Shown piece after piece: positions 25,428-33,090 of a stretch of DNA of 33,148 nucleotides. Below the pieces are notes generated by a model that was not told the origin of the DNA, searched no databases, and worked only from the letters and a program-made list of their open reading frames with translations. This stretch comes from an uncultured Verrucomicrobiota bacterium (GTDB lineage: Bacteria > Verrucomicrobiota > Kiritimatiellia > SS1-B-03-39 > UBA6053). The DNA is taken from assembly GCA_937127435.1 (NCBI GenBank), contig CAKZLZ010000226.1, positions 1 to 33,148 on the forward strand, in the 5' to 3' direction. Each line of letters begins with the position of its first letter. Position 1 is the stretch's first letter. The translations under genes were made by a program, and so were the position numbers.

Positions 25428-25747
25428 CGGGATCTCCGGTGGCCCGCTTTGAAAGCATCATTGTGAAACACATCAAAATTAAGCGCGGTTCTGGCCTGTT
25501 GGCGATCGTGGATACTCTTACGGGACTGGGTTGCAAACCGAAGCGAAGTGCCTGCACTGACCACCACGGCGATGACTGCTGCAAAGCATATCGGGGCCAA
25601 CCGGGGAAACAAAGCAACCTCAGAAGGCTGTTCCTTTGTCGATAGACGGATTCGTCTCAACACCCGGGATTCCAAGTCTGATGGACAGGAAGGGATGGTA
25701 CGCGCCCTTACGGCGTCAATTTTCACATCGATTGGTTCTTTTTTCAT
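25424..25747 (-). CDS. Probable membrane-bound anti-sigma factor (CnrY position)
   Basis: 107 residues from ATG 25747; the frame is open 12 codons further but that part overlaps the putative promoter. There is a cytoplasmic N-terminus (about 1-47, charged, DAVRARTIPSCPSDLESRVL), one membrane helix (about 50-70, LAPICFAAVIAVVVSAG) and a short periplasmic tail. This topology and its place before a CnrX-like sensor and an ECF sigma factor match CnrY, which sequesters the sigma at the membrane. Sequence similarity to CnrY itself is not evident, so the role is inferred from context and topology. No Shine-Dalgarno site precedes the ATG. Confidence 0.68.
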   Translation of the reverse strand: MKKEPIDVKIDAVRARTIPSCPSDLESRVLRRIRLSTKEQPSEVALFPRLAPICFAAVIAVVVSAGTSLRFATQSRKSIHDRQQARTALNFDVFHNDAFKAGHRRSR

Positions 25748-25752
25748 AAAGG

Positions 25753-25780
25753 TTTTAACGAAGACTATATCACAAACCCT
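25753..25780 (-). promoter_or_regulatory. Putative ECF-sigma promoter, copy 2 (autoregulation of the sigma operon)
   Basis: Read on the minus strand: AGGGTTT (25780-25774), 13 bp, CGTTAAAA (25760-25753), then ATG 25747. The CGTT-to-ATG distance is 9 bp, exactly as at the Cus channel gene. It suggests the sigma factor drives its own operon and that translation starts at or next to the transcript 5' end. Confidence 0.65.
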
Positions 25781-25937
25781 CAAATATTTTTATAATAACT
25801 TCAATAAGGGGAGTGTAAAAAAATCATATACGTGAAGAATTTTCGCTACTGGGGCATCTTTCGTCCAAAAGTCGCCCCGGCTTTTACATGACTTATCTAA
25901 GTCATTGGTAATCAATCACCATAAAATTTATGATGTG

Positions 25938-26037
25938 AGACTGTAAATCTGACACCTCATGGTATCGAAAGTTCGCCTGCCCGTTCTGTCGCAGGGCGCC
26001 TGCCCGTAAACGGTCAGGGAATCCTTCCCCCACCATC
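25938..26037 (+). pseudogene. Degraded tRNA-Tyr 3' half with a 44-nt insert (putative attR)
   Basis: 25938-25975 matches tRNA-Tyr from AGACTGTAAATCT through the variable arm to GTTCG with two mismatches. The match resumes at 26020 with AATCCTTCCCCC and ends near 26037 with altered acceptor bases. Between them, 25976-26019 is an insert in the T-loop containing two CCTGCCCGT units, one of which pairs with ACGGTCAGG. The acceptor and D-arm 5' part are missing, so it cannot be a tRNA. The region 25748-26083 holds no other gene besides the promoter. Confidence 0.85.
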
Positions 26038-26083
26038 CCTACATAACCTTTCGGCCTGGCGTCACAGCGTTATCGCCGCATCT

Positions 26084-28762
26084 TTACGGATCTTGGGTCA
26101 GCTTCAGGCGTATGAATAGTTGGTTGAGGGCGGTTCCGGTGTGGGTGACGGTCACGGTGACTTTTCCATCTGTTGGCGACCCGGGTGCGAAACTTACGGT
26201 GCTGCCTTCGAAGGTCTCTCCGTCGTCGGTAAAAGTCTCCAGATCTTTCGACCACTGGTAGGTCGCGGTCAGATCGTCGGCAGGGTTGTGGTTGAGCGGA
26301 TGGGTGAACGTGAAATCCCCCGCACCCTCCACACTGCCCGCCTGCAGACCACTCGAAACCAGGTCGGGCGCTGTGCCAAAGATGTTTTCGATACCATTGG
26401 CTATGCCATCGCTGTCCGCGTCATCATCAAGACCGTTGAGTTCGCCGACCTCATAGCCTTCAATCCAGTCGTTGTAGGTGTTGCCCGGAACCGTCAGATC
26501 CCGAAGCTGGTAGGCATTCAGGAAGGAGGACCCACTCGTTATCGTAATGTTGAGGGTTTGCGTCGTCGCGGTGGCGGTGAAGGTTCCGACCGCAAAGGCA
26601 TGAGGATTGTTGGTGGATGTGGTGAGGATTTCGCCGTTTCCGTCGTTGAAGGTGCTGGTGCGGCCCAGGGTCGCAAAGGACGCGATAAGCTGGACTTCGT
26701 AGTCGTGGCCCACGGTCAGACCGGTCAAGGTTCCGGGTGAGGGTAGATTGGTGGTCCGCGAGAAAGATGACGTCAGGGTGTCGATGGCTCCCCCGGTCGA
26801 AGTGCCGGTGATGGTGATGGGCGCGTCTTCGTCGAAACTATTGCTGTAATTCGTGGGAGAGGCGCCGGCGTTGATATCAACGCCGTTAAAGGTCACTCCG
26901 TTGACCGTTACGTCGTCTGCTGTTCCGAAATTGACGGCTTCGACGAGGGTGCCGTTGGTGCTGACCGCCAAGTCGCCCATCCCGGTGCCTGCACCGGCGG
27001 CATCGGTCGAATCGACGACGACCGTGGTCCAGGTAAACGTGCCTGCCGGGGCTGGGGCCGTCACCTCCACGGCCGCCTGCACGGGGGGCGAAGATTCCGC
27101 ATGGTCGTTGTCACGCGCCACCACGGTGAAGGCGTTCAACGCGCTGCCGGTCACCTCTGCGTCCGGCGTCCAGTAGGCCCGGGTGTTTGCATCAATGATG
27201 TCGTTGCTGCCGGCGGCAAAGGGGGTCGCCGAACCCGCGACCGCGCCGAGTTTGAGGGTGCCTGTACTCACGGTCTGAACCACGAAGGCACTTACGGTGC
27301 CATCCGAATCGGTTTCATCTCCCCGGGCGATGAGCTCCGCGAGGGTGATCGCAACTTCGGTGTCCTGTTCGGTCGTTCCCACGACCCCGCCGAAGGCGGT
27401 CAGGGTTGGCGGATCATTCGCCGCGGGGCCGATGTCGATCAGTTCCAGGGTGTCGTTATGGGTCAGGCCGCTGTAGGTGTAGTCGCCGCCGCCATCGATG
27501 GTTCCGAGGACCACATCATTCAATTCCACCGAGATTTCCCGCCCCGCCATGCGCGTGGTATCGATACTGAGATTTCCGGTCACTCCGAGGTCACTGCTGA
27601 GCAGGGCGAGTGAGAAGGTCATCAGGCTGTCCGTGAGCGAATAGGTGAGGGTGCCTGCGGCATTTTGGCCATCGCCCAGCCAACAATCGAACTTGGAAGT
27701 GACGACATATCCGGCCACGAAGAGTTCGTCGTTGTCGTTCAACACCGGCTGAGGGATGGAGCCGGCCAGCAGACGGTCCCGGTACCATTGTTCGGCCGCG
27801 TCCTGGGCGTTGGCACTGAGACTTCCGTGGGGCCAGTTCTGCAACTCGTTGGCGTCGTTGATGCTGTTGTTGTTAAAATCTTCGTAGGCCCCCAGGCCGC
27901 CGATGTGCACGGTGATGTTGTCGAACTCGCCTGCGATGGACGCCGCCGCCACCGCGTTGGCCTGAAAACTGGTATCGTTCCATTTGGGGCAGATGGTCTC
28001 ATCGTCATTCACGAACAAATGAACTTCACTGTAGGGGTTGTTCTTCGAAGCGAGATTGGAGGCCCGCGCAAGATAGCGGTCGAGGACCGCAGCCTCTCCG
28101 GTATTGCGTTGGCCAATGTCCAGGTTGAGCTGAGAGGTCCGTCCTCCTGCGCCGTTGTTGTACCAGCCATTGTCAAGATCGTAGCCGTAGTCCGACATGC
28201 CGAAAAAGGCCGCCCCGGCGCGGAAATAGTCGGGAAACTTGGTCAATGCGGACATGGTGTTGCCTCCTCCGCCGGAGTAACCCGTGATATGAACGTTGGT
28301 GGGATCGATCAGCCCCGCGAAGGCGGGGTCTGCCTTCACGGCCTCCACCGCGTCGTAGATGTCGTGGATCTCCAAGCCGCCGGAATCCCGGACGCCATCC
28401 GATCCATCGCGTTCCCGCATGGCCACCGAGATGGCGAAAAATCCGTTATCCCGGAGGCGCCGGGCGCTCGTGCGCACTTCCGTGGTCTTGCCGGTCGTCC
28501 CGGAATAGCCGTGCATAACCACCACGATCGGGGCAGCGGTTTGCGTATCGTCGTAGTTGATTTCCGCGAACAGGTCGAGGGGGCCGTTGACGTCTGAGCT
28601 GATCGTTGATTGATACCAGTAGTCTGACTGGATATCCGTGGCGACAAGGGGTGTCACCCCAAGACTGGTGGCGAGAAGAAGTCCCTGCCACAACCGCAGG
28701 AATCGTGTGCGCGTTTTTTTCAGTTTCCTTGCGGAATCAATCGTGGGGAGCTCCGCTCTCAC
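26084..28762 (-). CDS. Secreted alpha/beta-hydrolase with C-terminal accessory domains
   Basis: 892 residues. A signal peptide lies within about residues 20-42 (LWQGLLLATSLGVTPLVA). A serine hydrolase domain (about 55-345) has the oxyanion-hole segment VVMHGYSG at 82-88 and the nucleophile elbow GYSGGG with S163; NDDE near 255 and WPHGS near 315 may give Asp and His. A middle region (about 375-560) resembles cadherin/Ig-like repeats. Residues ~576-754 are nearly the same as the mature part of the neighbouring PEP-CTERM protein, and the end has a D-D-D-A-D-S-D-G-I-A-N-G module closing LFIRL. The substrate is unknown; esterase or depolymerase is likely. GTG 28762 overlaps the upstream stop by 4 bp. 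It appears more GC-rich than the metal block. Confidence 0.72.
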   Translation of the reverse strand: MRAELPTIDSARKLKKTRTRFLRLWQGLLLATSLGVTPLVATDIQSDYWYQSTISSDVNGPLDLFAEINYDDTQTAAPIVVVMHGYSGTTGKTTEVRTSARRLRDNGFFAISVAMRERDGSDGVRDSGGLEIHDIYDAVEAVKADPAFAGLIDPTNVHITGYSGGGGNTMSALTKFPDYFRAGAAFFGMSDYGYDLDNGWYNNGAGGRTSQLNLDIGQRNTGEAAVLDRYLARASNLASKNNPYSEVHLFVNDDETICPKWNDTSFQANAVAAASIAGEFDNITVHIGGLGAYEDFNNNSINDANELQNWPHGSLSANAQDAAEQWYRDRLLAGSIPQPVLNDNDELFVAGYVVTSKFDCWLGDGQNAAGTLTYSLTDSLMTFSLALLSSDLGVTGNLSIDTTRMAGREISVELNDVVLGTIDGGGDYTYSGLTHNDTLELIDIGPAANDPPTLTAFGGVVGTTEQDTEVAITLAELIARGDETDSDGTVSAFVVQTVSTGTLKLGAVAGSATPFAAGSNDIIDANTRAYWTPDAEVTGSALNAFTVVARDNDHAESSPPVQAAVEVTAPAPAGTFTWTTVVVDSTDAAGAGTGMGDLAVSTNGTLVEAVNFGTADDVTVNGVTFNGVDINAGASPTNYSNSFDEDAPITITGTSTGGAIDTLTSSFSRTTNLPSPGTLTGLTVGHDYEVQLIASFATLGRTSTFNDGNGEILTTSTNNPHAFAVGTFTATATTQTLNITITSGSSFLNAYQLRDLTVPGNTYNDWIEGYEVGELNGLDDDADSDGIANGIENIFGTAPDLVSSGLQAGSVEGAGDFTFTHPLNHNPADDLTATYQWSKDLETFTDDGETFEGSTVSFAPGSPTDGKVTVTVTHTGTALNQLFIRLKLTQDP
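26500..27034 (-). repeat. Duplicated ~540-bp coding segment, copy in the hydrolase
   Basis: This segment is closely similar, base by base, to 28846-29387; for example both contain CCCGAAGCTGGTAGGCATTC followed by AGGAAGGAGGA. The nucleotide-level similarity implies a recent duplication or gene conversion between the adjacent genes. Confidence 0.8.
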
Positions 28763-29493
28763 CGCCGGCGGCGAGCGGTGAACAGAAAAGAGGAGGAGAA
28801 CAAGAACAACAGGGCCAGAGAACTGGGCTCGGGCACGGGGGTGACGTCCCGAAGCTGGTAGGCATTCAGGAAGGAGGAGCCCGTCGATATAGGAAAGTTG
28901 AGTGTTTGCGTCCCCGTGGCGTCAGCGGTGAAGATGCCGACCGCAAAGGCATGGGGATTGTTGGTGGATGTGGCGAGGGTGTTGCCGTTTCCGTCGTTGA
29001 AGGTGGTGGTGCGGCCTATGGTCGCAAAGGACGCAATGAGTTGGACTTCGTAGTCACGCCCAAAGGTCAGACCGGTCAAAGTCCCGGTGGTCGCTGCACT
29101 CGTGGTCCGTGAGAAGGTCGAGGTCAGGGTGTCGATGATTCCCCCGGTCGAAGTGCCGGTGATCGAATTGGGCGCGTCTTCGTCAAAGCTATTGCTGTAA
29201 TTTGCGGGGCTCTCGGCATTGTCGATAGAAACCCCGTCGAAAGTTACCCCGTTCACGGTCACGTCGGTTTGTGTTCCGTAGTTGACGGCTTCAATGAGGG
29301 TGCCGTTGGTGCTCACGGCCAAGTCGCCAAGACCGGATCCTGCGCCCGCGGTATCGGTTGAATCGACGACAAGGGTCGACCAGGTGATCACCGCCGCCTG
29401 TGAAGTGGATGCCCCGGCGAAGGCCAGCGCTCCGACCAGAAGAGGGACGAGTCGCGTTGTGTTCAGCAGTCTGGTGAGAAGCGTATTTTTCAT
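28759..29493 (-). CDS. PEP-CTERM sorting-domain protein
   Basis: 244 residues. The signal peptide (about 1-33) ends STSQA-AVI. A beta-rich domain (about 35-215) ends NAYQLRDV and is shared with the hydrolase. The C-terminus is a complete sorting signal: VPEPSS, a hydrophobic helix LALLFLFSSSFLF and the basic TARRRR. Such proteins are processed by exosortase and displayed at the surface or in the exopolysaccharide matrix. The role of the domain is unknown; nothing enzymatic is visible. It is first in a pair with the hydrolase, whose start overlaps its stop. Confidence 0.88.
   Translation of the reverse strand: MKNTLLTRLLNTTRLVPLLVGALAFAGASTSQAAVITWSTLVVDSTDTAGAGSGLGDLAVSTNGTLIEAVNYGTQTDVTVNGVTFDGVSIDNAESPANYSNSFDEDAPNSITGTSTGGIIDTLTSTFSRTTSAATTGTLTGLTFGRDYEVQLIASFATIGRTTTFNDGNGNTLATSTNNPHAFAVGIFTADATGTQTLNFPISTGSSFLNAYQLRDVTPVPEPSSLALLFLFSSSFLFTARRRR
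28846..29387 (-). repeat. Duplicated ~540-bp coding segment, copy in the PEP-CTERM gene
   Basis: This is the counterpart of 26500-27034. It covers nearly all of the mature protein before the sorting signal. Confidence 0.8.
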
Positions 29494-30108
29494 AGTGAAA
29501 GGGTATTTCGAGGTGTTTTAGACCCCGGGGCGTCTTGGGTTGATCATTCGATGATCATTATGCGTAGAAACGGTATTCTTATACAAGGTAAATGCCCCCT
29601 TATTTTTTTGGGGGGTGGTTGCGCAGCGGCATTGCACGGGCGGCGATGCCGCACGCCGTTTTCACCCCTTCCGAAATGCACGGGGCGGGCGACGTCTATT
29701 ATCATTTTCTCACGGATGATAGGATTGATGGGGGTGCCTGCCTTACAAAGATGCTAGTATTGCGGGGCCGAAAAGTCCCGGTTTGGGAGTGAATCTGAAC
29801 GAAAAATAAGAGAAGGAATCCGGGCGGTTTCCTGAAAAGAAGGGAGGCGGCTCCACCCGTTTTCATCAGGATTCACGCTGTCCTGATAGGGTGCCGGCCG
29901 TCGGAGGCTGTTAAAAGCTTCTTTTCCGCGGGGGAAGGACTTGTCTGAATTTCCCGGGAAAGAGGTCTTGGAATCCATCTGAAGATTCTCCGTTTTGCGT
30001 TTGTCTACTTTTGAGCTTTGGCGTGATTTATGCTAATTATATAAAGTGATTTATGCTAATTATATAAATTGTACGGTTTTTTTACAAATATGACTCTTAC
30101 AAAACAAA
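29494..30108. other. Gene-poor spacer with palindromes
   Basis: No convincing gene is seen; the short frames here have no recognisable features. It holds a perfect 17-bp palindrome TGATCATTCGATGATCA (29541-29557), a GCGGCAT/ATGCCGC stem (29626-29632 and 29646-29652), and a 23-bp tandem repeat near its right end. The stretch after 30000 is very AT-rich and probably carries the pilin-operon promoter. Confidence 0.6.
30023..30068 (+). repeat. Tandem 23-bp AT-rich repeat (2 copies) upstream of the pseudopilin operon
   Basis: GTGATTTATGCTAATTATAT plus AAA occurs twice without a gap and without mismatch (30023-30045, 30046-30068). It lies 40 bp before the pseudopilin ATG and contains TATA-like bases, so it may be an operator or a duplicated promoter. 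Related TTATGC words recur at 33033-33148. Confidence 0.7.
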
Positions 30109-30597
30109 ATGTGCATCCTTAAAAATAATCTTAAGCAGTGTCGATCCCGCGTATGGAAGGGGGATCGGGGGCGGCGTTCATCCGGATTTACGCTGGTGGA
30201 AGTCATGGTGTCCAGCGTGTTGCTTGCGGTGGTGATTTTGTCGGCTTTGGCTTTGTTTGTGCAGATCACCCGGTCCAGTCAATTGGTGCGGAGGCGGACG
30301 GATGCCACTTCGATTGCCTGGAGTCGGATTGAACGGGCCCGAAATCTGCAATTTGATGAAATTGACGAATTGCTTGAAGAGGGGGATGGCACCCGGGTAA
30401 ATGAGGCCGGGCTTACGGATGATGATGGGAAGTTTTTAAGAAAAACGCTCATCACCACAGAAACCAATGGTTTGGCCCTGAAAAGGGTCCGGATCGAGGT
30501 CGTTCCTGAAGGTCTGATTTCAAAAGAGTTTGATGTGGCAGCGGAAGTGCTTGAAACGATTATTACCGATGTGCCAAAATTCGGGGAGGCAGAATAG
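30109..30597 (+). CDS. Type II/IV pseudopilin, PilV/GspI-like
   Basis: 162 residues. A basic 27-residue leader ends at the prepilin-peptidase site SSG-FTLVEVM with the conserved Glu+5, followed by the hydrophobic helix VMVSSVLLAVVILSALALFV. The globular C-terminus is acidic and not recognised. The leader is removed and Phe+1 methylated by a prepilin peptidase. It is the first gene of a three-gene pseudopilin cluster and is directly followed by the next gene (1-bp gap). The ATG at 30109 has no clear Shine-Dalgarno site. Confidence 0.8.
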   Translation: MCILKNNLKQCRSRVWKGDRGRRSSGFTLVEVMVSSVLLAVVILSALALFVQITRSSQLVRRRTDATSIAWSRIERARNLQFDEIDELLEEGDGTRVNEAGLTDDDGKFLRKTLITTETNGLALKRVRIEVVPEGLISKEFDVAAEVLETIITDVPKFGEAE

Positions 30598-30598
30598 T

Positions 30599-32680
30599 AT
30601 GATTTTCGGTCCGCTTAACCCTATACGACAGCGTGTTCAGGGATACACCCTGATCGAAATGCTGGTGTCCATGTCGATTTTCAGTTTGGTGATTTTGGGG
30701 ATTCTGGGGAGTCTGGTGACTTTGTTGCGCAAGGAACATGACTTAAACAATCGAATGACCATGATTTCTGATGGTCAACATTTGGCTTCTTTTCTACGCA
30801 GTACCACCCGGTTGAGCCGGATCAATGAAATGGTGATGTACCCGCAGGAAGCTCCTTTTATTGCCCTCAGTTATCCGATCCCCGAGGGGCAGTTTCATAC
30901 GGAAAATGAGTTTATATCTGAAGATGGCAGTTTGTTGTGGGGTCAGACTTTGATTGTACATGCCTACCCTGTTGACAATCCCACTGAGTTGCGGTTGACC
31001 CGTTTTCGTCCGCGGGATCTCACCTTGTCAGCCTCGGAGCGGGAACAGCAACTGGAAGATGTGACTTTAAATGGAAATGGGCAAAATACCTTAAACGGGT
31101 TGAACAGTGAGACCCGGACATTGGCTGAAATGGAATCCGAATTTAGCTTCCGGCCGGATGGAGGGACTTACAATTTTTATAGCGCTTCTCCCGATTTTGA
31201 GAAGCACGTTGTCCTGGGCGGCGTCAGGTTACAGTCCGGAGCCAATACACTTAAATTCCGATCCAAGAGTAAATCTTCCGGTAGTTCAGGTTACGGATTA
31301 AAAATTGATAAATTGTTTCTTTCCCCGGCTGGATTGGCGGTGGAAGCGGAGAGTTTGTTGCCGGTAGTTTCATCCTCGGGTGCGACTGCAGTGGCCGAAT
31401 CCAATATGCTGGGAAGCTGGAGTGACCAGCAAGTATTGTCTTTTCCGGCCGGTGGGGTGGGTGCGGAAATGGCGTTGACTTATTTTAACGATACCTGGTT
31501 TGAAACGCTGTTTCTTGGCGGGGGAAGTGAGCTGATTCACTGTGTTACCGGTATTGAAGAGGAGTCAGAAAGTGTGGGAACACTGTTGCGTCCTTCCGGG
31601 AGAGATCCAGCCTGGTTTGGCGGTTCTCAAGCGGGCGCTGAGGGGGTCGGATTGGATGATGACTCTGCAAGTGGCGTTGCGGTGCGGGTGGTTATTAAAG
31701 GGGATGAGCTTGAGCAGAATGGATTTATATTGACGGAAGGAGATGGAATTACGGTCCGGTTTGCCGCATCTGATGTTCCGAATAAATCTTTACGGATTCA
31801 GCATGCATATATTGCCGAAGCTTCGAGTGAAGTGGATCCCGGACCGGATATCCTGACCGATTCGTCGCAGCGTCTGCAGTTCGGCGAAGTCGGTTCACCC
31901 GCAAATGCCGCCTATATCAGCACCGGGGAAACTGTGGATACAGTTCCGGTAGATTTTGCAATTGATCCCGATAAAAGTTACGTGATCTCTTATTGGGTTA
32001 GCGGAACAAATGCCCAGGAAGGAAATCCCTGGCATTACACGCACGAGGGGAGCGCGACCTACACCTATATTCTGCCTTTGACATCCTCCCCGAATGAAGC
32101 GGATTTGAGAAGTGCAAACTGGAGTTCCCGGGAAGATCTCCAGACCCTCTCCGGTATACTCGGGGTTGATTCCATCGAAACCACGTATGTGAATGAGGGG
32201 ATATATATTTCACGGATTGTGGATACGACACTTTCCGCCCCTACCTATCATGACCTGAATTGGGAGGGGATTTTTCCCGAAGATACTACGGCGGGGTTTC
32301 AGGTGCGTACCGGAAACCAAATGGATATGAGTGATGCCCCTGATTGGGAGGATGTGGATAGTATCTACACGACCGGAGCGCTTTCCGTTTCCCCCAAACG
32401 ATATGTCCAAGTTCGGATTGTTCTGTCAAGGAACCGGGTGTTGGATCAGGTTCCCGAATTAAAATCCTTTACCTTACGTTGGTGGGGTGACCCCGCATAT
32501 GTGGATTTGGGTGGAGATTTTCAGAAATTCTCTGCCGGGGGCACCATAGAGTTTTTTGTGAATGACACCCCTCCCATTTCAACCCTCCGGGCCGATCTGA
32601 GATTGACTACGGCTGGAAAATCAAAAACGGATCTAGGGGACACCTGGAAACTTACCGTGGAAACCACACCCCGAAACTAA
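30599..32680 (+). CDS. Very long minor pseudopilin, PilW/GspJ-like
   Basis: 693 residues from ATG 30599; the frame is open from 30530 but that overlaps the previous gene, and GGAGG lies about 10 bp before 30599. A 16-residue leader ends RVQG-YTLIEML, with Glu+5 and helix IFSLVILGILGSLVTLL. Ordinary PilW/GspJ proteins have 200-350 residues; here ~640 residues of beta-rich sequence follow, with two stretches resembling carbohydrate-binding or jelly-roll domains (about 190-280 and 410-500). It may be a tip pseudopilin with an adhesive domain. I do not recognise the large domain with certainty. Confidence 0.75.
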   Translation: MIFGPLNPIRQRVQGYTLIEMLVSMSIFSLVILGILGSLVTLLRKEHDLNNRMTMISDGQHLASFLRSTTRLSRINEMVMYPQEAPFIALSYPIPEGQFHTENEFISEDGSLLWGQTLIVHAYPVDNPTELRLTRFRPRDLTLSASEREQQLEDVTLNGNGQNTLNGLNSETRTLAEMESEFSFRPDGGTYNFYSASPDFEKHVVLGGVRLQSGANTLKFRSKSKSSGSSGYGLKIDKLFLSPAGLAVEAESLLPVVSSSGATAVAESNMLGSWSDQQVLSFPAGGVGAEMALTYFNDTWFETLFLGGGSELIHCVTGIEEESESVGTLLRPSGRDPAWFGGSQAGAEGVGLDDDSASGVAVRVVIKGDELEQNGFILTEGDGITVRFAASDVPNKSLRIQHAYIAEASSEVDPGPDILTDSSQRLQFGEVGSPANAAYISTGETVDTVPVDFAIDPDKSYVISYWVSGTNAQEGNPWHYTHEGSATYTYILPLTSSPNEADLRSANWSSREDLQTLSGILGVDSIETTYVNEGIYISRIVDTTLSAPTYHDLNWEGIFPEDTTAGFQVRTGNQMDMSDAPDWEDVDSIYTTGALSVSPKRYVQVRIVLSRNRVLDQVPELKSFTLRWWGDPAYVDLGGDFQKFSAGGTIEFFVNDTPPISTLRADLRLTTAGKSKTDLGDTWKLTVETTPRN

Positions 32681-32723
32681 TTTTAAAATTGACGATAGCG
32701 TAACATTAAAGGAAAATAAAATT

Positions 32724-33050
32724 ATGAAAACTTCATTAGGATCTGTAAAAACTATTCCTGTAATGCTTGAAGCAACGAGCCCGGGGAGACGCGCTAAAAA
32801 CGGCAGTACCCTCATGATGGTCATGATGCTGATTATGGTCGTGGGTTTTATGTTGGGATCTCTATACTTCGGTGCCAGTCAGCGGACTTTTTCTTTGGTC
32901 AGACACTCCAACCGGACCAAGGCATTGACCATCGCTGAAGCCGGTCTTGGAGATGCGTTCAGTCAATTGGCGGCGGATCATTCTCTCGTATCCAATGATC
33001 CAATGATTACAAATGATAACAGTATGATTAACTTAATAATTACGGCATAA
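32724..33050 (+). CDS. PilX-like minor pilin, probably truncated
   Basis: 108 residues. The N-terminus has a basic leader, NGSTLMMVMMLIMVVGFMLG as the hydrophobic helix, then NRTKALTIAEAGL, the segment typical of PilX N-terminal domains. After about residue 90 the sequence turns low-complexity (SNDPMITNDNSMINLIITA), and the stop codon lies inside the left arm of an AT-rich inverted repeat. PilX-like proteins are usually longer, so the gene may have been cut by an insertion. An AGGAAAA site precedes ATG 32724. Confidence 0.6.
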   Translation: MKTSLGSVKTIPVMLEATSPGRRAKNGSTLMMVMMLIMVVGFMLGSLYFGASQRTFSLVRHSNRTKALTIAEAGLGDAFSQLAADHSLVSNDPMITNDNSMINLIITA

Positions 33051-33090
33051 GATTCTATTTTTCCTACCACCTTTATGCTGTAATAATTAA
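33033..33090. repeat. AT-rich inverted repeat at the end of the PilX-like gene
   Basis: TTAATAATTACGGCATAA (33033-33050) and TTATGCTGTAATAATTAA (33073-33090) are inverted copies at 16 of 18 positions. Downstream, ATGCCA (from 33090) and TGGCAT (33118-33123) form another pair. The array may continue beyond the window. Confidence 0.7.

Noticed and set aside
8511..25937. Integrase or transposase gene inside the metal block
   Set aside because: All long frames are accounted for by efflux, sensor, sigma and GxxExxY genes; no recombinase motif was found.
27665..28597. Long plus-strand open frame (310 codons) over the hydrolase gene
   Set aside because: It is opposite a convincing hydrolase with signal peptide and GYSGGG motif; the frame is open because of high GC and codon periodicity.
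29551..29978. Short frames in the 29.5-30 kb spacer
   Set aside because: Each is below 80 codons, overlaps palindromes, lacks ribosome sites and has no recognisable family.
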